From contig NC_064044.1 in assembly GCF_932526225.1 (NCBI RefSeq), forward strand, positions 1,557,001-1,621,000: a stretch of 64,000 nt of DNA, given 5' to 3'. Below the pieces are notes generated by a model. The model searched no databases. It was not told the origin of the DNA and was given only the letters and a program-made list of their open reading frames with translations. Position numbers and translations under genes: made by a program. The DNA comes from Nematostella vectensis (taxonomy: Eukaryota; Cnidaria; Anthozoa; Actiniaria; Edwardsiidae). This document shows, piece by piece, positions 25,900 to 39,500 of the stretch. Each line of letters starts with the position of its first letter. Position 1 is the stretch's first letter.

Positions 25900-28800
25900 C
25901 TACTAACGCAGCGACCCGGGTTCGATTCCCGCTGGTGGCCTATTTTTTTTTCTTTATTTTTTTTTTAAATATCGATACTTAAGTATTCTGTTCTTGGTGT
26001 GTCATGACATAAAAAGAAGGTATAGGGACATTTTTATGTACTCTCAGCATCTTTGATGTGCTCATGCTTTGTTCAGGATCCTGTACATATTTTATGCACA
26101 CAAGAACTAACTAGACTCCTTGAATAACTTGATTAAGTAGATTCTAACATAGAGCATAGCGCTCGATAGATTGAAATACCTTTTTTTCCGAGTATACTGT
26201 TTTATTTTTCCTAATGTTACTTTTTGGAATTTACATTCGGAAAAAAAATTATCGATTGTAACCTTTTGGAGGTTACACTCGTAAAACAAATTCCCGAATG
26301 TAACCCTGAAGCTTTTCCCGAATGTAACCTCTAGCCCGATGCTGACTTTGCTTGGGATAGTTTACGATACCAATAGTATTAAAAGCAGTTTTCATTACAA
26401 TTCCCTTCAGCAATGCCACGTTAGTCTTTCGTTGCGGGCACTTGACTACTAACGCAGCTACCCGGGTTCGATTCCCGCTGATAGCCTATTTTTTTTTTCT
26501 TTATTTTTTATTTTTAAACATCGATACTTAATTATACTGTTCTTGGTGTGTCATGACATAAAAAGAAGGTATAGGGACATTTTTATGTACTCTCAGCATC
26601 TTTGATGTGCTCATGCTTTGTTCAGGATCCTGTACATATTTTATGCACACATAAAATAACTAGATTCCTTGGATAACTTGATTAAGTAGATTCTTACATA
26701 GAGCATAGCGCTCGATAGATTGATATACCTTTTTTTCCGAGTATACTGTTTTATTTTTCCTAATGTTACTTTTTGGAATTTACATTCGGAAAAAAAAATA
26801 TCGATTGTAACCTTTTGGAGGTTACACTCGTAAAACAAATTCCCGAATGTAACCCTGAAGCTTTTCCCGAATGTAATCTCCAGTCCGATGGTGACTTTGC
26901 TTGGGATAGTTTACGATACCAATAGTATTAAAAGTAATTTTCATTACATTTCCCTTCAGTAATGCCACGTTTGTCTTTCGTTGCGGGCACTTGACTACTA
27001 ACGAAGCGACCCGGGTTCGATTCCCGCTGATAGCCTATTTTTTTTCTTTATTTTTTTTTTTAATATTGATACTTAATATTATACTGTTCTTGGTGTGTCA
27101 TGACATAAAAAGAAGGTATAGGGACATTTTTATGTACTCTCAGCATCTTTGATGTGCTCATGCTTTGTTCAGGATCCTGTACATATTTTATGCACACAAG
27201 AACTAACTAGATTCCTTGGATAACTTGATTAAGTAGATTCTAACATAGAGCATAGCGCTCGATAGATTGATATACCTTTTTTTCCGAGTATACTGTTTTA
27301 TTTTTCCTAATGTTACTTTTTGGAATTTACATTCGGAAAAAAAATTATCGATTGTAACCTTTTGGAGGTTACACTCGTAAAACAAATTCCCGAATGTAAC
27401 CCTGAAGCTTTTCCCGAATGTAACCTCCAGTCCGATGGTGAATTTGCTTGGGATAGTTTACGATACCAATAGTATTAAAAGTAATTTTCATTACAATTCC
27501 CTTCAGTAATGCCACGTTTGTCTTTCGTTGCGGGCACTTGACTACTAACGCAGCGACCCGGGTTCGATTCCCGCTGATAGCCTATTTTTTTTCTTTATTT
27601 TTTTTTTAATATTGATACTTAATATTATACTGTTCTTGGTGTGTCATGACATAAAAAGAAGGTATAGGGACATTTTTATGTACTCTCAGCATCTTTGATG
27701 TGCTCATGCTTTGTTCAGGATCCTGTACATATTTTATGCACACAAGAACTAACTAGATTCCTTGGATAACTTGATTAAGTAGATTCTAACATAGAGCATA
27801 GCGCTCGATAGATTGATATACCTTTTTTTCCGAGTATACTGTTTTATTTTTCCTAATGTTACTTTTTGGAATTTACATTCGGAAAAAAAATTATCGATTG
27901 TAACCTTTTGGAGTGTACACTCGTAAAACAAATTCCCGAATGTAACCCTGAAGCTTTTCCCGAATGTAACCTCCAGTCCGATGGTGACTTTGCTTGGGAT
28001 AGTTTACGATACCAATAGTATTAAAAGTAATTTTCATTACAATTCCCTTCAGCAATGCCACGTTAGTCTTTCGTTGCGGGCACTTGACTACTAACGCAGC
28101 GACCCGGGTTCGATTCCCGCTGGTAGCCTATTTTTTTTTCTTTATTTTTTTTTTTTAAATATCGATACTTAAGTATTCTGTTCTTGGTGTGTCATGACAT
28201 AAAAAGAAGGTATAGGGACATTTTTATGTACTCTCAGCATCTTTGATGTGCTCATGCTTTGTTCAGGATCCTGTACATATTTTATGCACACAAGAACTAA
28301 CTAGATTCCTTGGATAACTTGATTAAGTAGATTCTAACATAGAGCATAGCGCTCGATAGATTGATATACCTTTTTTTCCGAGTATACTGTTTTATTTTTC
28401 CTAATGTTACTTTTTGGAATTTACATTCGGAAAAAAAAATATCGATTGTAACCTTTTGGAGGTTACACTCGTAAAACAAATTCCCGAATGTAACCCTGAA
28501 GCTTTTCCCGAATGTAATCTCCAGTCCGATGGTGACTTTGCTTGGGATAGTTTACGATACCAATAGTATTAAAAGTAATTTTCATTACAATTCCCTTCAG
28601 TAATGCCACGTTTGTCTTTCGTTGCGGGCACTTGACTACTAACGCAGCGACCCGGGTTCGATTCCCGCTGATAGCCTTATTTTTTTCCTAAATTTTTTTT
28701 TATAATATCGATACTTAATATTATACTGTTCTTGGTGTGTCATGACATAAAAAGAAGGTATAGGGACATTTTTATGTACTCTCAGCATCTTTGATGTGCT

Positions 28801-29580
28801 CATGCTTTGTTCATGATCCTGTTTATATTTTATGCACACAAGAACTAACTAGATTCCTTGGATAACTTGATTAAGTAGATTCTAACATAGAGCATAGCGC
28901 TCGATAGATCGATATACCTTTTTTTCCGAGTATACTGTTTTATTTTTCCTAATGTTACTTTTTGGAATTTACATTCGGAAAAAAAAATTATCGATTGTAA
29001 CCTTTTGGAGGTTACACTCGTAAAACAAATTCCCGAATGTAACCCTGAAGCTTTTCCCGAATGTAACCTCCAGTCCGATGGTGACTTTGCTTGGGATAGT
29101 TTACGATACCAATAGTATTAAAAGCAGTTTTCATTACAATTCCCTTTCAGCAATGCCACGTTATTCTTTCGCTGCGGGCACTTGACTACTAACGCAGCGA
29201 CCCGGGTTCGATTCCCGCTGATAGCCTATTTTTTTTTTCTTTATTTCTTTTTTTAAATATCGATACTTAATTATACTGTTCTTGGTGTGTCATGACATAA
29301 AAAAAAGGTATAGGGACATTTTTATGTACTCTCAGCATCTTTGATGTGCTCATGCTTTGTTCAGGATCCTGTACATATTTTATGCACACAAGAACTAACT
29401 AGATTCCTTGGATAACTTGATTAAGTAGATTCTAACATAGAGCATAGCGCTCGATAGATTGATATACCTTTTTTTTTCCGAGTATACTGTTTTATTTTCC
29501 TAATGTTACTTTTTGGAATTTACATTCGGAAAAAAAATATCGATTGTAACCTTTTGGAAGTTACACTCGTAAAATAAATT

Positions 29581-29593
29581 CCCGAATGTAACC
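29581..29593 (+). other. 24-bp deletion between subrepeats (copy 1)
   Basis: CCCGAATGTAACC is normally present twice, 24 bp apart, with CTGAAGCTTTT between. Here one copy and the intervening HindIII segment are missing, as expected from slippage or recombination between the two direct repeats. Confidence 0.9.
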
Positions 29594-32140
29594 TCCAGTC
29601 CGATGGTGACTTTGCTTGGGATAGTTTACGATACCAATAGTATTAAAAGTAATTTTCATTACAATTCCTTTCAGCAATGCCACGTTAGTCTTTCGTTGCG
29701 GGCACTTGACTACTAATGCATCCACCGGGGTTCGATTCCCGCTGATAGCCTATTTTTTTTTCTTTATTTTTTTTTTAAATATCGATACTTAATTATACTG
29801 TTCTTGGTGTGTCACAACATAAAAAGAAGGTATAGGGACATTTTTATGTACTCTCAGTATCTTTGATGTGCTCATGCTTTGTTCAGGATCCTGTACATAT
29901 TTTATGCACACAAGAACTAACTAGATTCCTTGGATAACTTGATTAAGTAGATTCTAACATAGAGCATAGCGCTCGATAGATTGATATACCTTTTTTCCCG
30001 AGTATACTGTTTTATTTTTCCTAATGTTACTTTTTCGGAATTTACATTCGGAAAAAAAAAATATCGATTGTAACCTTTTGGAGGTTACACTCGTAAAACA
30101 AATTCCCGAATGTAACCCTGAAGCTTTTCCCGAATGTAACCTCCAGTCCGATGGTGACTTTGCTTGGGATAGTTTACGATACCAATAGTATTAAAAGTAA
30201 TTTTCATTACAATTCCCTTCAGTAATGCCACGTTAGTCTTTCGTTGCGGGCACTTGACTACTAACGCAACGACCCGGGTTCGATTCCCGCTGATAGCCTA
30301 TTTTTTTTCTTTATTTTTTTTTTAAATATCGATACTTAATTATACTGTTCTTGGTGTGTCATGACATAAAAAGAAGGTATAGGGACATTTTTATGTACTC
30401 TCAGCATCTTTGATGTGCTCATGCTTTGTTCAGGATCCTGTACATATTTTATGCACACAAGAACTAACTAGATTCCTTGGATAACTTGATTAAGTAGATT
30501 CTAACATAGAGCATAGCGCTCGATAGATTGATATACCTTTTTTTTTCGAGTATACTGTTTTTTTTCCAAATGTTACTTTTTGGAATTTACATTCTGAAAA
30601 AAAAATTATCGATTGTAACCTTTTGGAGGTTACACTCGTAAAACAAATTCCCGAATGTAACCCTGAAGCTTTTCCCGAATGTAACCTCCGGTCGGATGGT
30701 GACTTTGCTTGGGATAGTTTACGATACCAATAGTATTAAAAGTAATTTTCATTACAATTCCCTTCAGCAATGCCACGTTAGTTATTCGTTGCGGGCACTT
30801 GACTACTAACGCAGCGACCCGGGTTCGATTCCCGCTGATAGCCTATTTTTTTTTCTTTATTTCTTTTTTTAAATATCGATACTTAATTATACTGTTCTTG
30901 GTGTGTCATGACATAAAAAGAAGGTATAGGGACATTTTTATGTACTCTCAGCATCTTTGATGTGCTCATGCTTTGTTCAGGATCCTGTACATATTTTATG
31001 CACACAAGAACTAACTAGATTCCTTGGATAACTTGATTAAGTAGATTCTAACATAGAGCATAGCGCTCGATAGATTGATATACCTTTTTTTCCGAGTATA
31101 CTGTTTTATTTTTCCTGATGTTACTTTTTGGAATTTACATTCGGAAAAAAAAATATCGATTGTAACCTTTTGGAGGTTACACTCGTAAAACAAATTCCCG
31201 AATGTAACCCTGAAGCTTTTCCCGAATGTAACCTCCAGTCCGATTTTGACTTTGCTTGGGATAGTTTAAGATACCAATAGTATTAAAAGTAATTTTCATT
31301 ACAATTCCCTTCAGCAATGCCACGTTAGTCTTTCGTTGCGGGCACTTGACTACTAACGCAGCGACCCGGGTTCGATTCCGCTGATAGCCTATTGTTTTTT
31401 CTTTCTTTATTTTTTATTTTTTAAATATCGATACTTAAGTATACTGTTCTTGCTGTGTCATGACATAAAAAGAAGGTATAGGGACATTTTTATGTACTCT
31501 CAGCATCTTTGATGTGCTCATGCTTTGTTCAGGATCCTGTACATATTTTATGCACACAAGAACTAACTAGATTCCTTGGATAACTTGATTAAGTAGATTC
31601 TAACATAGAGCATAGCGCTCGATAGATTGATATACCTTTTTTTCCGAGTATACTGTTTTATTTTTCCTAATGTTACTTTTTGGAATTTACATTCGGAAAA
31701 AAAATTATCGATTGTAACCTTTTGGAGGTTACACTCGTAAAACAAATTCCCGAATGTAACCCTGAAGCTTTTCCCGAATGTAACCTCCAGTCCGATGGTG
31801 ACTTTGCTTGGGATAGTTTACGATACCAATAGTATTAAAAGTAATTTTCATTACAATTCCCTTCAGCAATGCCACGTTAGTCTTTCGTTGCGGGCACTTG
31901 ACTACTAACGCAGCGACCCGGGTTCGATTCCCGCTGACAGCCTATTTTTGTTTCTTTATTTTTTTTTTAAATATCGATACTTAATTATACTGTTCTTGGT
32001 GTGTCATGACATAAAAAGAAGGTATAGGGACATTTTTATGTACTCTCAGCATCTTTGATGTGCTTATGCTTTGTTCAGGATCCTGTACATATTTTATGCA
32101 CACAAGAACTAACTAGATTCCTTGGATATCTTGATTAAGT

Positions 32141-32150
32141 AGATTACTTT
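32141..32150 (+). other. 75-bp deletion junction
   Basis: AGATT (32141-32145) joins directly to ACTTTTTGG. The bases that normally lie between, from CTAACATAGAGC to CTAATGTT, are missing. The intact equivalent is 31600-31674. The unit interval shrinks to 471 bp. The lost part includes the AGCGCT site, the GATATACC end of the core and the following T-run. Confidence 0.9.
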
Positions 32151-32364
32151 TTGGAATTTACATTCGGAAAAAAAATTATCGATTGTAACCTTTTGGAGGT
32201 TACACTCGTAAAACAAATTCCCGAATGTAACCCTGCAGCTTTTCCAGAATGTAACCTCCAGTCCGATGGTGACTTTGCTTGGGATAGTTTACGATACCAA
32301 TAGTATTAAAAGTAATTTTCATTACAATTCCCTTCAGCAATGCCACGTTAGTCTTTCGTTGCGG

Positions 32365-32440
32365 GCACTTGATTTGATTTGGTATTACTCCTAAGTAGCT
32401 TTCGCTAATACTAGGAGGCCCTTGGCTAGTAAGCACTTGA
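32365..32440 (+). other. Second copy of the 68-bp insertion at the identical position
   Basis: In the unit starting 32342 the same 60-bp segment (32373-32432) lies between GCACTTGA at 32365-32372 and 32433-32440. The inserted sequence is identical to that at 25832-25891, and both carrier units share a rare upstream change (TTTTCCAGAATG at about 25700 and 32240). The two copies therefore descend from one insertion event spread by array recombination, not from two insertions. The offset is 6541 bp, about twelve units once the indels between them are counted. Confidence 0.85.
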
Positions 32441-33505
32441 CTACTAACGCAGCGACCCGGGTTCGATTCCCGCTGGTAGCTTATTTTTTTTTCTTTATTT
32501 TTTTTTTTTAAATATCGATACTTAATTATACTGTTCTTGGTGTGTCATGACATAAAAAGAAGGTATAGGGACATTTTTATGTACTCTCAGCATCTTTGAT
32601 GTGCTCATGCTTTGTTCAGGATCCTGTACATATTTTATGCACACATAAACTAACTAGATTCCTTGGATAACTTGATTAAGTAGATTCTTACATAGAGCAT
32701 AGCGCTCGATAGATTGATATACCTTTTTTCCGAGTATACTGTTTTATTTTTTCTAATGTTACTTTTTGGAATTTACATTCGGAAAAAAAATTATCGATTG
32801 TAACCTTTTGGAGGTTACACTCGTAAAACAAATTCCCGAATGTAACCCTGAAGCTTTTCCCGAATGTAATCTCCAGTCCGATGGTGACTTTGCTTGGGAT
32901 AGTTTAGGATACCAATAGTATTAAAAGTAATTTTCATTACAATTCCCTTCAGTAATGCCACGTTTGTCTTTCGTTGCGGGCACTTGACTACTAACGCAGC
33001 GACCCGGGTTCGATTCCCGCTGATAGCCTATTTTTTTTCTTAATTTTTTTTTTTTTAATATTAATACTTAATATTATACTTTTCTTGGTGTGTCATGACA
33101 TAAAAAGAAGGTATAGGGACATTTTTATGTACTCTCAGCATCTTTGATGTGCTCATGCTTTGTTCAGGATCCTGTACATATTTTATGCACACAAGAACTA
33201 ACTAGATTCCTTGGATAACTTGATTAAGTAGATTCTAGCATAGAGCATAGCGCTCGATAGATTGATATACCTTTTTTTCCGAGTATACTGTTTTATTTTT
33301 CCTAATGTTACTTTTTGGAATTTACATTCGGAAAAAAAATTATCGATTGTAACCTTTTGGAGGTTACACTCGTAAAACAAATTCCCGAATGTAACCCTGA
33401 AGCTTTTCCCGAATGTAACCTCCAGTCCGATGGTGACTTTGCTTGGGATAGTTTACGATACCAATAGTATTAAAAGTAATTTTCATTACAATTCCCTTCA
33501 GCAAT

Positions 33506-36500
33506 GCCACGTTAGTCTTTCGTTGCGGGCACTTGACTACTAACGCAGCGACCCGGGTTCGATTCCCGCTGGTAGCCTATTTTTTTTTCTTTATTTTTTT
33601 TTTTAAATATCGATACTTAAGTATTCTGTTCTTGGTGTGTCATGACATAAAAAGAAGGTATAGGGACATTTTTATGTACTCTCAGCATCTTTGATGTGCT
33701 CATGCTTTGTTCAGGATCCTGTACATATTTTATGCACACAAGAACTAACTAGATTCCTTGGATAACTTGATTAAGTAGATTCTAACATAGAGCATAGCGC
33801 TCGATAGATTGATATACCTTTTTTTCCGAGTATACTGTTTTATTTTTCCTAATGTTACTTTTTGGAATTTACATTCGGAAAAAAAATTATCGATTGTAAC
33901 CTTTTGGAGGTTACACTCGTAAAACAAATTCCCGAATGTAACCCTGAAGCTTTTCCCGAATGTAACCTCTAGTCCGATGGTGACTTTGCTTGGGATAGTT
34001 TACGATACCAATAGTATTAAAAGCAGTTTTCATTACAATTCCCTTCAGCAATGCCACGTTAGTCTTTCGTTGCGGGCACTTGACTACTAACGCAGCTACC
34101 CGGGTTCGATTCCCGCTGATAGCCTATTTTTTTTTCTTTTTTTTTTATTTTTAAACATCGATACTTAATTATACTGCTCTTGGTGTGTCATGACATTAAA
34201 AGAAGGTATAGGGACATTTTTATGTACTCTCAGCATCTTTGATGTGCTCATGCTTTGTTCAGGATCCTGTACATATTTTATGCACACATAAACTAACTAG
34301 ATTCCTTGGATAACTTGATTAAGTAGATTCTAACATAGAGCATAGCGCTCGATAGATTGATATACCTTTTTTTCCGAGTATACTGTTTTATTTTTCCTAA
34401 TGTTACTTTTTGGAATTTACATTCGGAAAAAAAATTATCGATTGTAACCTTTTGGAGGTTACACTCGTAAAACAAATTCCCGAATGTAACCCTGAAGCTT
34501 TTCCCGAATGTAACCTCCAGTCCGATGGTGACTTTGCTTGGGATAGTTTACGATACCAATAGTATTAAAAGCAGTTTTCATTACAATTCCCTTCAGCAAT
34601 GCCACGTTAGTCTTTCGTTGCGGGCACTTGACTACTAACGCAGCGACCCGGGTTCGATTCCCGCTGATAGCCTATTTTTTTTTCTTTATTTTTTTTTTTA
34701 AATATTGATACTTAATATTATACTGTTCTTGGTGTGTCATGACATAAAAAGAAGGTATAGGGACATTTTTATGTACTCTCAGCATCTTTGATGTGCTCAT
34801 GCTTTGTTCAGGATCCTGTACATATTTTATGCACACATAAACTAACTAGATTCCTTGGATAACTTGATTAAGTAGATTCTAACATAGAGCATAGCGCTCG
34901 ATAGATTGATATACCTTTTTTTCCGAGTATACTGTTTTATTTTTCCTAATGTTACTTTTTGGAATTTACATTCGGAAAAAAAATTATCGATAGTAACCTT
35001 TTGGAGGTTACACTCGTAAAACAAATTCCCGAATGTAACCCTGAAGCTTTTCCCGAATGTAACCTCCAGTCCGATGGTGACTTTGCTTGGGATAGTTTAC
35101 GATACCAACAGTATTAAAAGCAGTTTTTATTACAATTCCCTTCAGCAATGCCACGTTAGTCTTTCGTTGCGGGCACTTGACTACTAACGCAGCTACCCGG
35201 GTTCGATTCCCGCTGATAGCCTATTTTTTTTCCTAAATTGTTTTTATAATATCGATACTTTATTATACTGTTCTTGGTGTGTCATGACATAAAAAGAAGG
35301 TATAGGGACATTTTTATGTACTCTCAGCATCTTTGATGTGCTCATGCTTTGTTCATGATCCTGTACATATTTTATGCACACAAGAACTAACTAGATTCCT
35401 TGGATAACTTGATTAAGTAGATTCTAACATAGAGCATAGCGCTCGATAGATTGATATACCTTTTTTTCCGAGTATACTGTTTTATTTTTCCTAATGTTAC
35501 TTTTTGGAATTTACATTCGGAAAAAAAATTATCGATTGTAACCTTTTGGAGGTTACACTCGTAAAACAAATTCCCGAATGTAACCCTGAAGATTTTCCCG
35601 AATGTAACCTCCAGTCCGATGGTGACTTTGCTTGGGATAGTTTACGATACCAATAGTATTAAAAGTAGTTTACATTACAATTCGCTTCAGCAATGCCACG
35701 TTAGTCTTTCGTTGCGGGCACTTGACTACTAACGCAGCGAGCCGGGTTCGATTCCCGCTGATAGCCTATTTTTTTTTTTAAATATCGATACTTAAGTATA
35801 CTGTTCTTGGTGTGTCATGACATAAAAAGAAGGTATAGGGACATTTTTATGTACTCTCAGCATCTTTGATGTGCTCATGCTTTGTTCAGGATCCTGTACA
35901 TATTTTATGCACACAAGAACTAACTAGATTCCTTGGATAACTTGACTAAGTAGATTCTAACATAGAGCATAGCGCTCGATAGATTGATATACCTTTTTTT
36001 TCGAGTATACTGTTTTATTTTTCCTGATGTTACTTTTTGGAATTTACATTCGGAAAAAAAAATATCGATTGTAACCTTTTGGAGGTTACACTCGTAAAAC
36101 AAATTCCCGAATGTAACCCTGAAGCTTTTCCCGAATGTAACCTCCAGTCCGATGGTGACTTTGCTTGGGATAGTTTACGATACCAATAGTATTAAAAGTA
36201 ATTTTCATTACAATTCCCTTCAGCAATGCCACGTTAGTCTTTCGTTGCGGGCACTTGACAACTAACGCAGCGACCCGGGTTCGATTCCCGCTGATAGCCT
36301 ATTTTTTTTTCTTTATTTTTTTATTTTTAAACATCGATACTTAATTTTACTGTTCTTGGTGTGTCATGACATAAAAAGAAGGTATAGGGACATTTTTATG
36401 TACTCTCAGCATCTTTGATGTGCTCATGCTTTGTTCAGGATCCTGTACATATTTTATGCACACATAAACTAACTAGATTCCTTGGATAACTTGATTAAGT

Positions 36501-39500
36501 AGATTCTAACATAGAGCATAGCGCTCGATAGATTGATATACCTTTTTTTCCGAGTATACTGTTTTATTTTTCCTAATGTTACTTTTTGGAATTTACATTC
36601 GGAAAAAAAATTATCGATTGTAACCTTTTGGAGGTTACACTCGTAAAACAAATTCCCGAATGTAACCCTGAAGCTTTTCCCGAATGTAACCTCTAGTCCG
36701 ATGGTGACTTTGCTTGGGATAGTTTACGATACCAATAGTATTAAAAGAAGTTTTCATTACAATTCCCTTCAGCAATGCCACGTTTGTCTTTCGTTGCGGG
36801 CACTTGACTACTAACGCAGCTACCCGGGTTCGATTCCCGCTGATAGCCTATTTTTTTTCTTAATTTTTTTTTTTTTTAATATTGATACTTAATATTATAC
36901 TGTTCTTGGTGTGTCATGACATAAAAAGAAGGTATAGGGATATTTTTATGTACTCTCAGCATCTTTGATGTGCTCATGCTTTGTTCAGGATCCTGTACAT
37001 ATTTTATGCACACAAGAACTAACTAGATTCCTTGGATAACTTGATTAAGTAGATTCTAACATAGAGCATAGCGCTCGATAGATTGATATACCTTTTTTTC
37101 CGAGTATACTGTTTTATTTTTCCTAATGTTACTTTTTGGAATTTACATTCGGAAAAAAAATTATCGATTGTAACCTTTTGGAGGTTACACTCGTAAAACA
37201 AATTCCCGAATGTAACCCTGAAGCTTTTCCCGAATGTAACCTCCAGTCCGATGGTGACTTTGCTTGGGATAGTTTACGATACCAATAGTATTAAAAGCAG
37301 TTTTCATTACAATTCCCTTCAGCAATGCCACGTTAGTCTTTCGTTGCGGGCACTTGACTACTAACGCAGCTACCCGGGTTCGATTCCCGCTGATAGCCTA
37401 TTTTTTTTTCTTTATTTTTTATTTTTAAACATCGATACTTATTTATACTGCTCTTGGTGTGTCATGACATAAAAAGAAGGTATAGGGACATTTTTATGTA
37501 CTCTCAGCATCTTTGATGTGCTCATGCTTTGTTCAGGATCCTGTACATATTTTATGCACACATAAACTAACTAGATTCCTTGGATAACTTGATTAAGTAG
37601 ATTCTAACATAGAGCATAGCGCTCGATAGATTGATATACCTTTTTTTCCGAGTATACTGTTTTATTTTTCCTAATGTTACTTTTTGGAATTTACATTCGG
37701 AAAAAAAATTATCGATTGTAACCTTTTGGAGGTTACACTCGTAAAACAAATTCCCGAATGTAACCCTGAAGCTTTTCCCGAATGTAACCTCCAGTCCGAT
37801 GGTGACTTTGCTTGGGATAGTTTACGATACCAATAGTATTAAAAGCAGTTTTCATTACAATTCCCTTCAGCAATGCCACGTTAGTCTTTCGTTGCGGGCA
37901 CTTGACTACTAACGCAGCGACCCGGGTTCGATTCCCGCTGATAGCCTATTTTTTTTTCTTTATTTTTTTTTTTAAATATTGATACTTAATATTATACTGT
38001 TCTTGGTGTGTCATGACATAAAAAGAAGGTATAGGGACATTTTTATGTACTCTCAGCATCTTTGATGTGCTCATGCTTTGTTCAGGATCCTGTACATATT
38101 TTATGCACACATAAACTAACTAGATTCCTTGGATAACTTGATTAAGTAGATTCTAACATAGAGCATAGCGCTCGATAGATTGATATACCTTTTTTTCCGA
38201 GTATACTGTTTTATTTTTCCTAATGTTACTTTTTGGAATTTACATTCGGAAAAAAAATTATCGATTGTAACCTTTTGGAGGTTACACTCGTAAAACAAAT
38301 TCCCGAATGTAACCCTGAAGCTTTTCCCGAATGTAACCTCCAGTCCGATGGTGACTTTGCTTGGGATAGTTTACGATACCAATAGTATTAAAAGCAGTTT
38401 TTATTACAATTCCCTTCAGCAATGCCACGTTAGTCTTTCGTTGCGGGCACTTGACTACTAACGCAGCTACCCGGGTTCGATTCCCGCTGATAGCCTATTT
38501 TTTTTCCTAAATTGTTTTTATAATATCGATACTTAATTATACTGTTCTTGGTGTGTCATGACATAAAAAGAAGGTATAGGGACATTTTTATGTACTCTCA
38601 GCATCTTTGATGTGCTCATGCTTTGTTCATGATCCTGTACATATTTTATGCACACAAGAACTAACTAGATTCCTTGGATAACTTGATTAAGTAGATTCTA
38701 ACATAGAGCATAGCGCTCGATAGATTGATATACCTTTTTTTCCGAGTATACTGTTTTATTTTTCCTAATGTTACTTTTTGGAATTTACATTCGGAAAAAA
38801 AATTATCGATTGTAACCTTTTGGAGGTTACACTCGTAAAACAAATTCCCGAATGTAACCCTGAAGATTTTCCCGAATGTAACCTCCAGTCCGATGGTGAC
38901 TTTGCTTGGGATAGTTTACGATACCAATAGTATTAAAAGTAGTTTACATTACAATTCGCTTCAGCAATGCCACGTTAGTCTTTCGTTGCGGGCACTTGAC
39001 TACTAACGCAGCGAGCCGGGTTCGATTCCCGCTAATAGCCTATTTTTTTTTTTTTAAATATCGATACTTAAGTATACTGTTCTTGGTGTGTCATGACATA
39101 AAAAGAAGGTATAGGGACATTTTTATGTACTCTCAGCATCTTTGATGTGCTCATGCTTTGTTCAGGATCCTGTACATATTTTATGCACACAAGAACTAAC
39201 TAGATTCCTTGGATAACTTGACTAAGTAGATTCTAACATAGAGCATAGCGCTCGATAGATTGATATACCTTTTTTTCCGAGTATACTGTTTTATTTTTCC
39301 TGATGTTACTTTTTGGAATTTACATTCGGAAAAAAAAATATCGATTGTAACCTTTTGGAGGTTACACTCGTAAAACAAATTCCCGAATGTAACCCTGAAG
39401 CTTTTCCCGAATGTAACCTCCAGTCCGATGGTGACTTTGCTTGGGATAGTTTACGATACCAATAGTATTAAAAGTAATTTTCATTACATTTCCCTTCAGC

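Larger units (their letters stand above)
23610..33505 (+). repeat. Right-type block, units 44-61, with most structural variants
   Basis: tRNA-like starts: 23610, 24159, 24704, 25252, 25801, 26415, 26964, 27511, 28057, 28605, 29155, 29679, 30227, 30772, 31319, 31871, 32342, 32957. New subfamily markers appear: AAGCAGTTTTC upstream of the tRNA-like start, TAATGCCACGTTTGTC at its start, GCTGGTAGCC at its end, AAACATCG or AATATTGAT after the T-tract, and CATAAACTAAC in the core. The block holds both 68-bp insertions (units 25801 and 32342), the 24-bp deletion in front of 29679 and the 75-bp deletion at 32145. Confidence 0.88.

Noticed and set aside
33198-33380. Recurrent 60-codon open frame on the minus strand, in many units
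   Set aside because: It also begins at TTG. The similar peptide segments (ECNLQKVT, ECKFQKVT) come from the internal DNA subrepeat. It overlaps the plus-strand frame and has no separate conserved signal. Sharing among units follows from satellite homogenisation.
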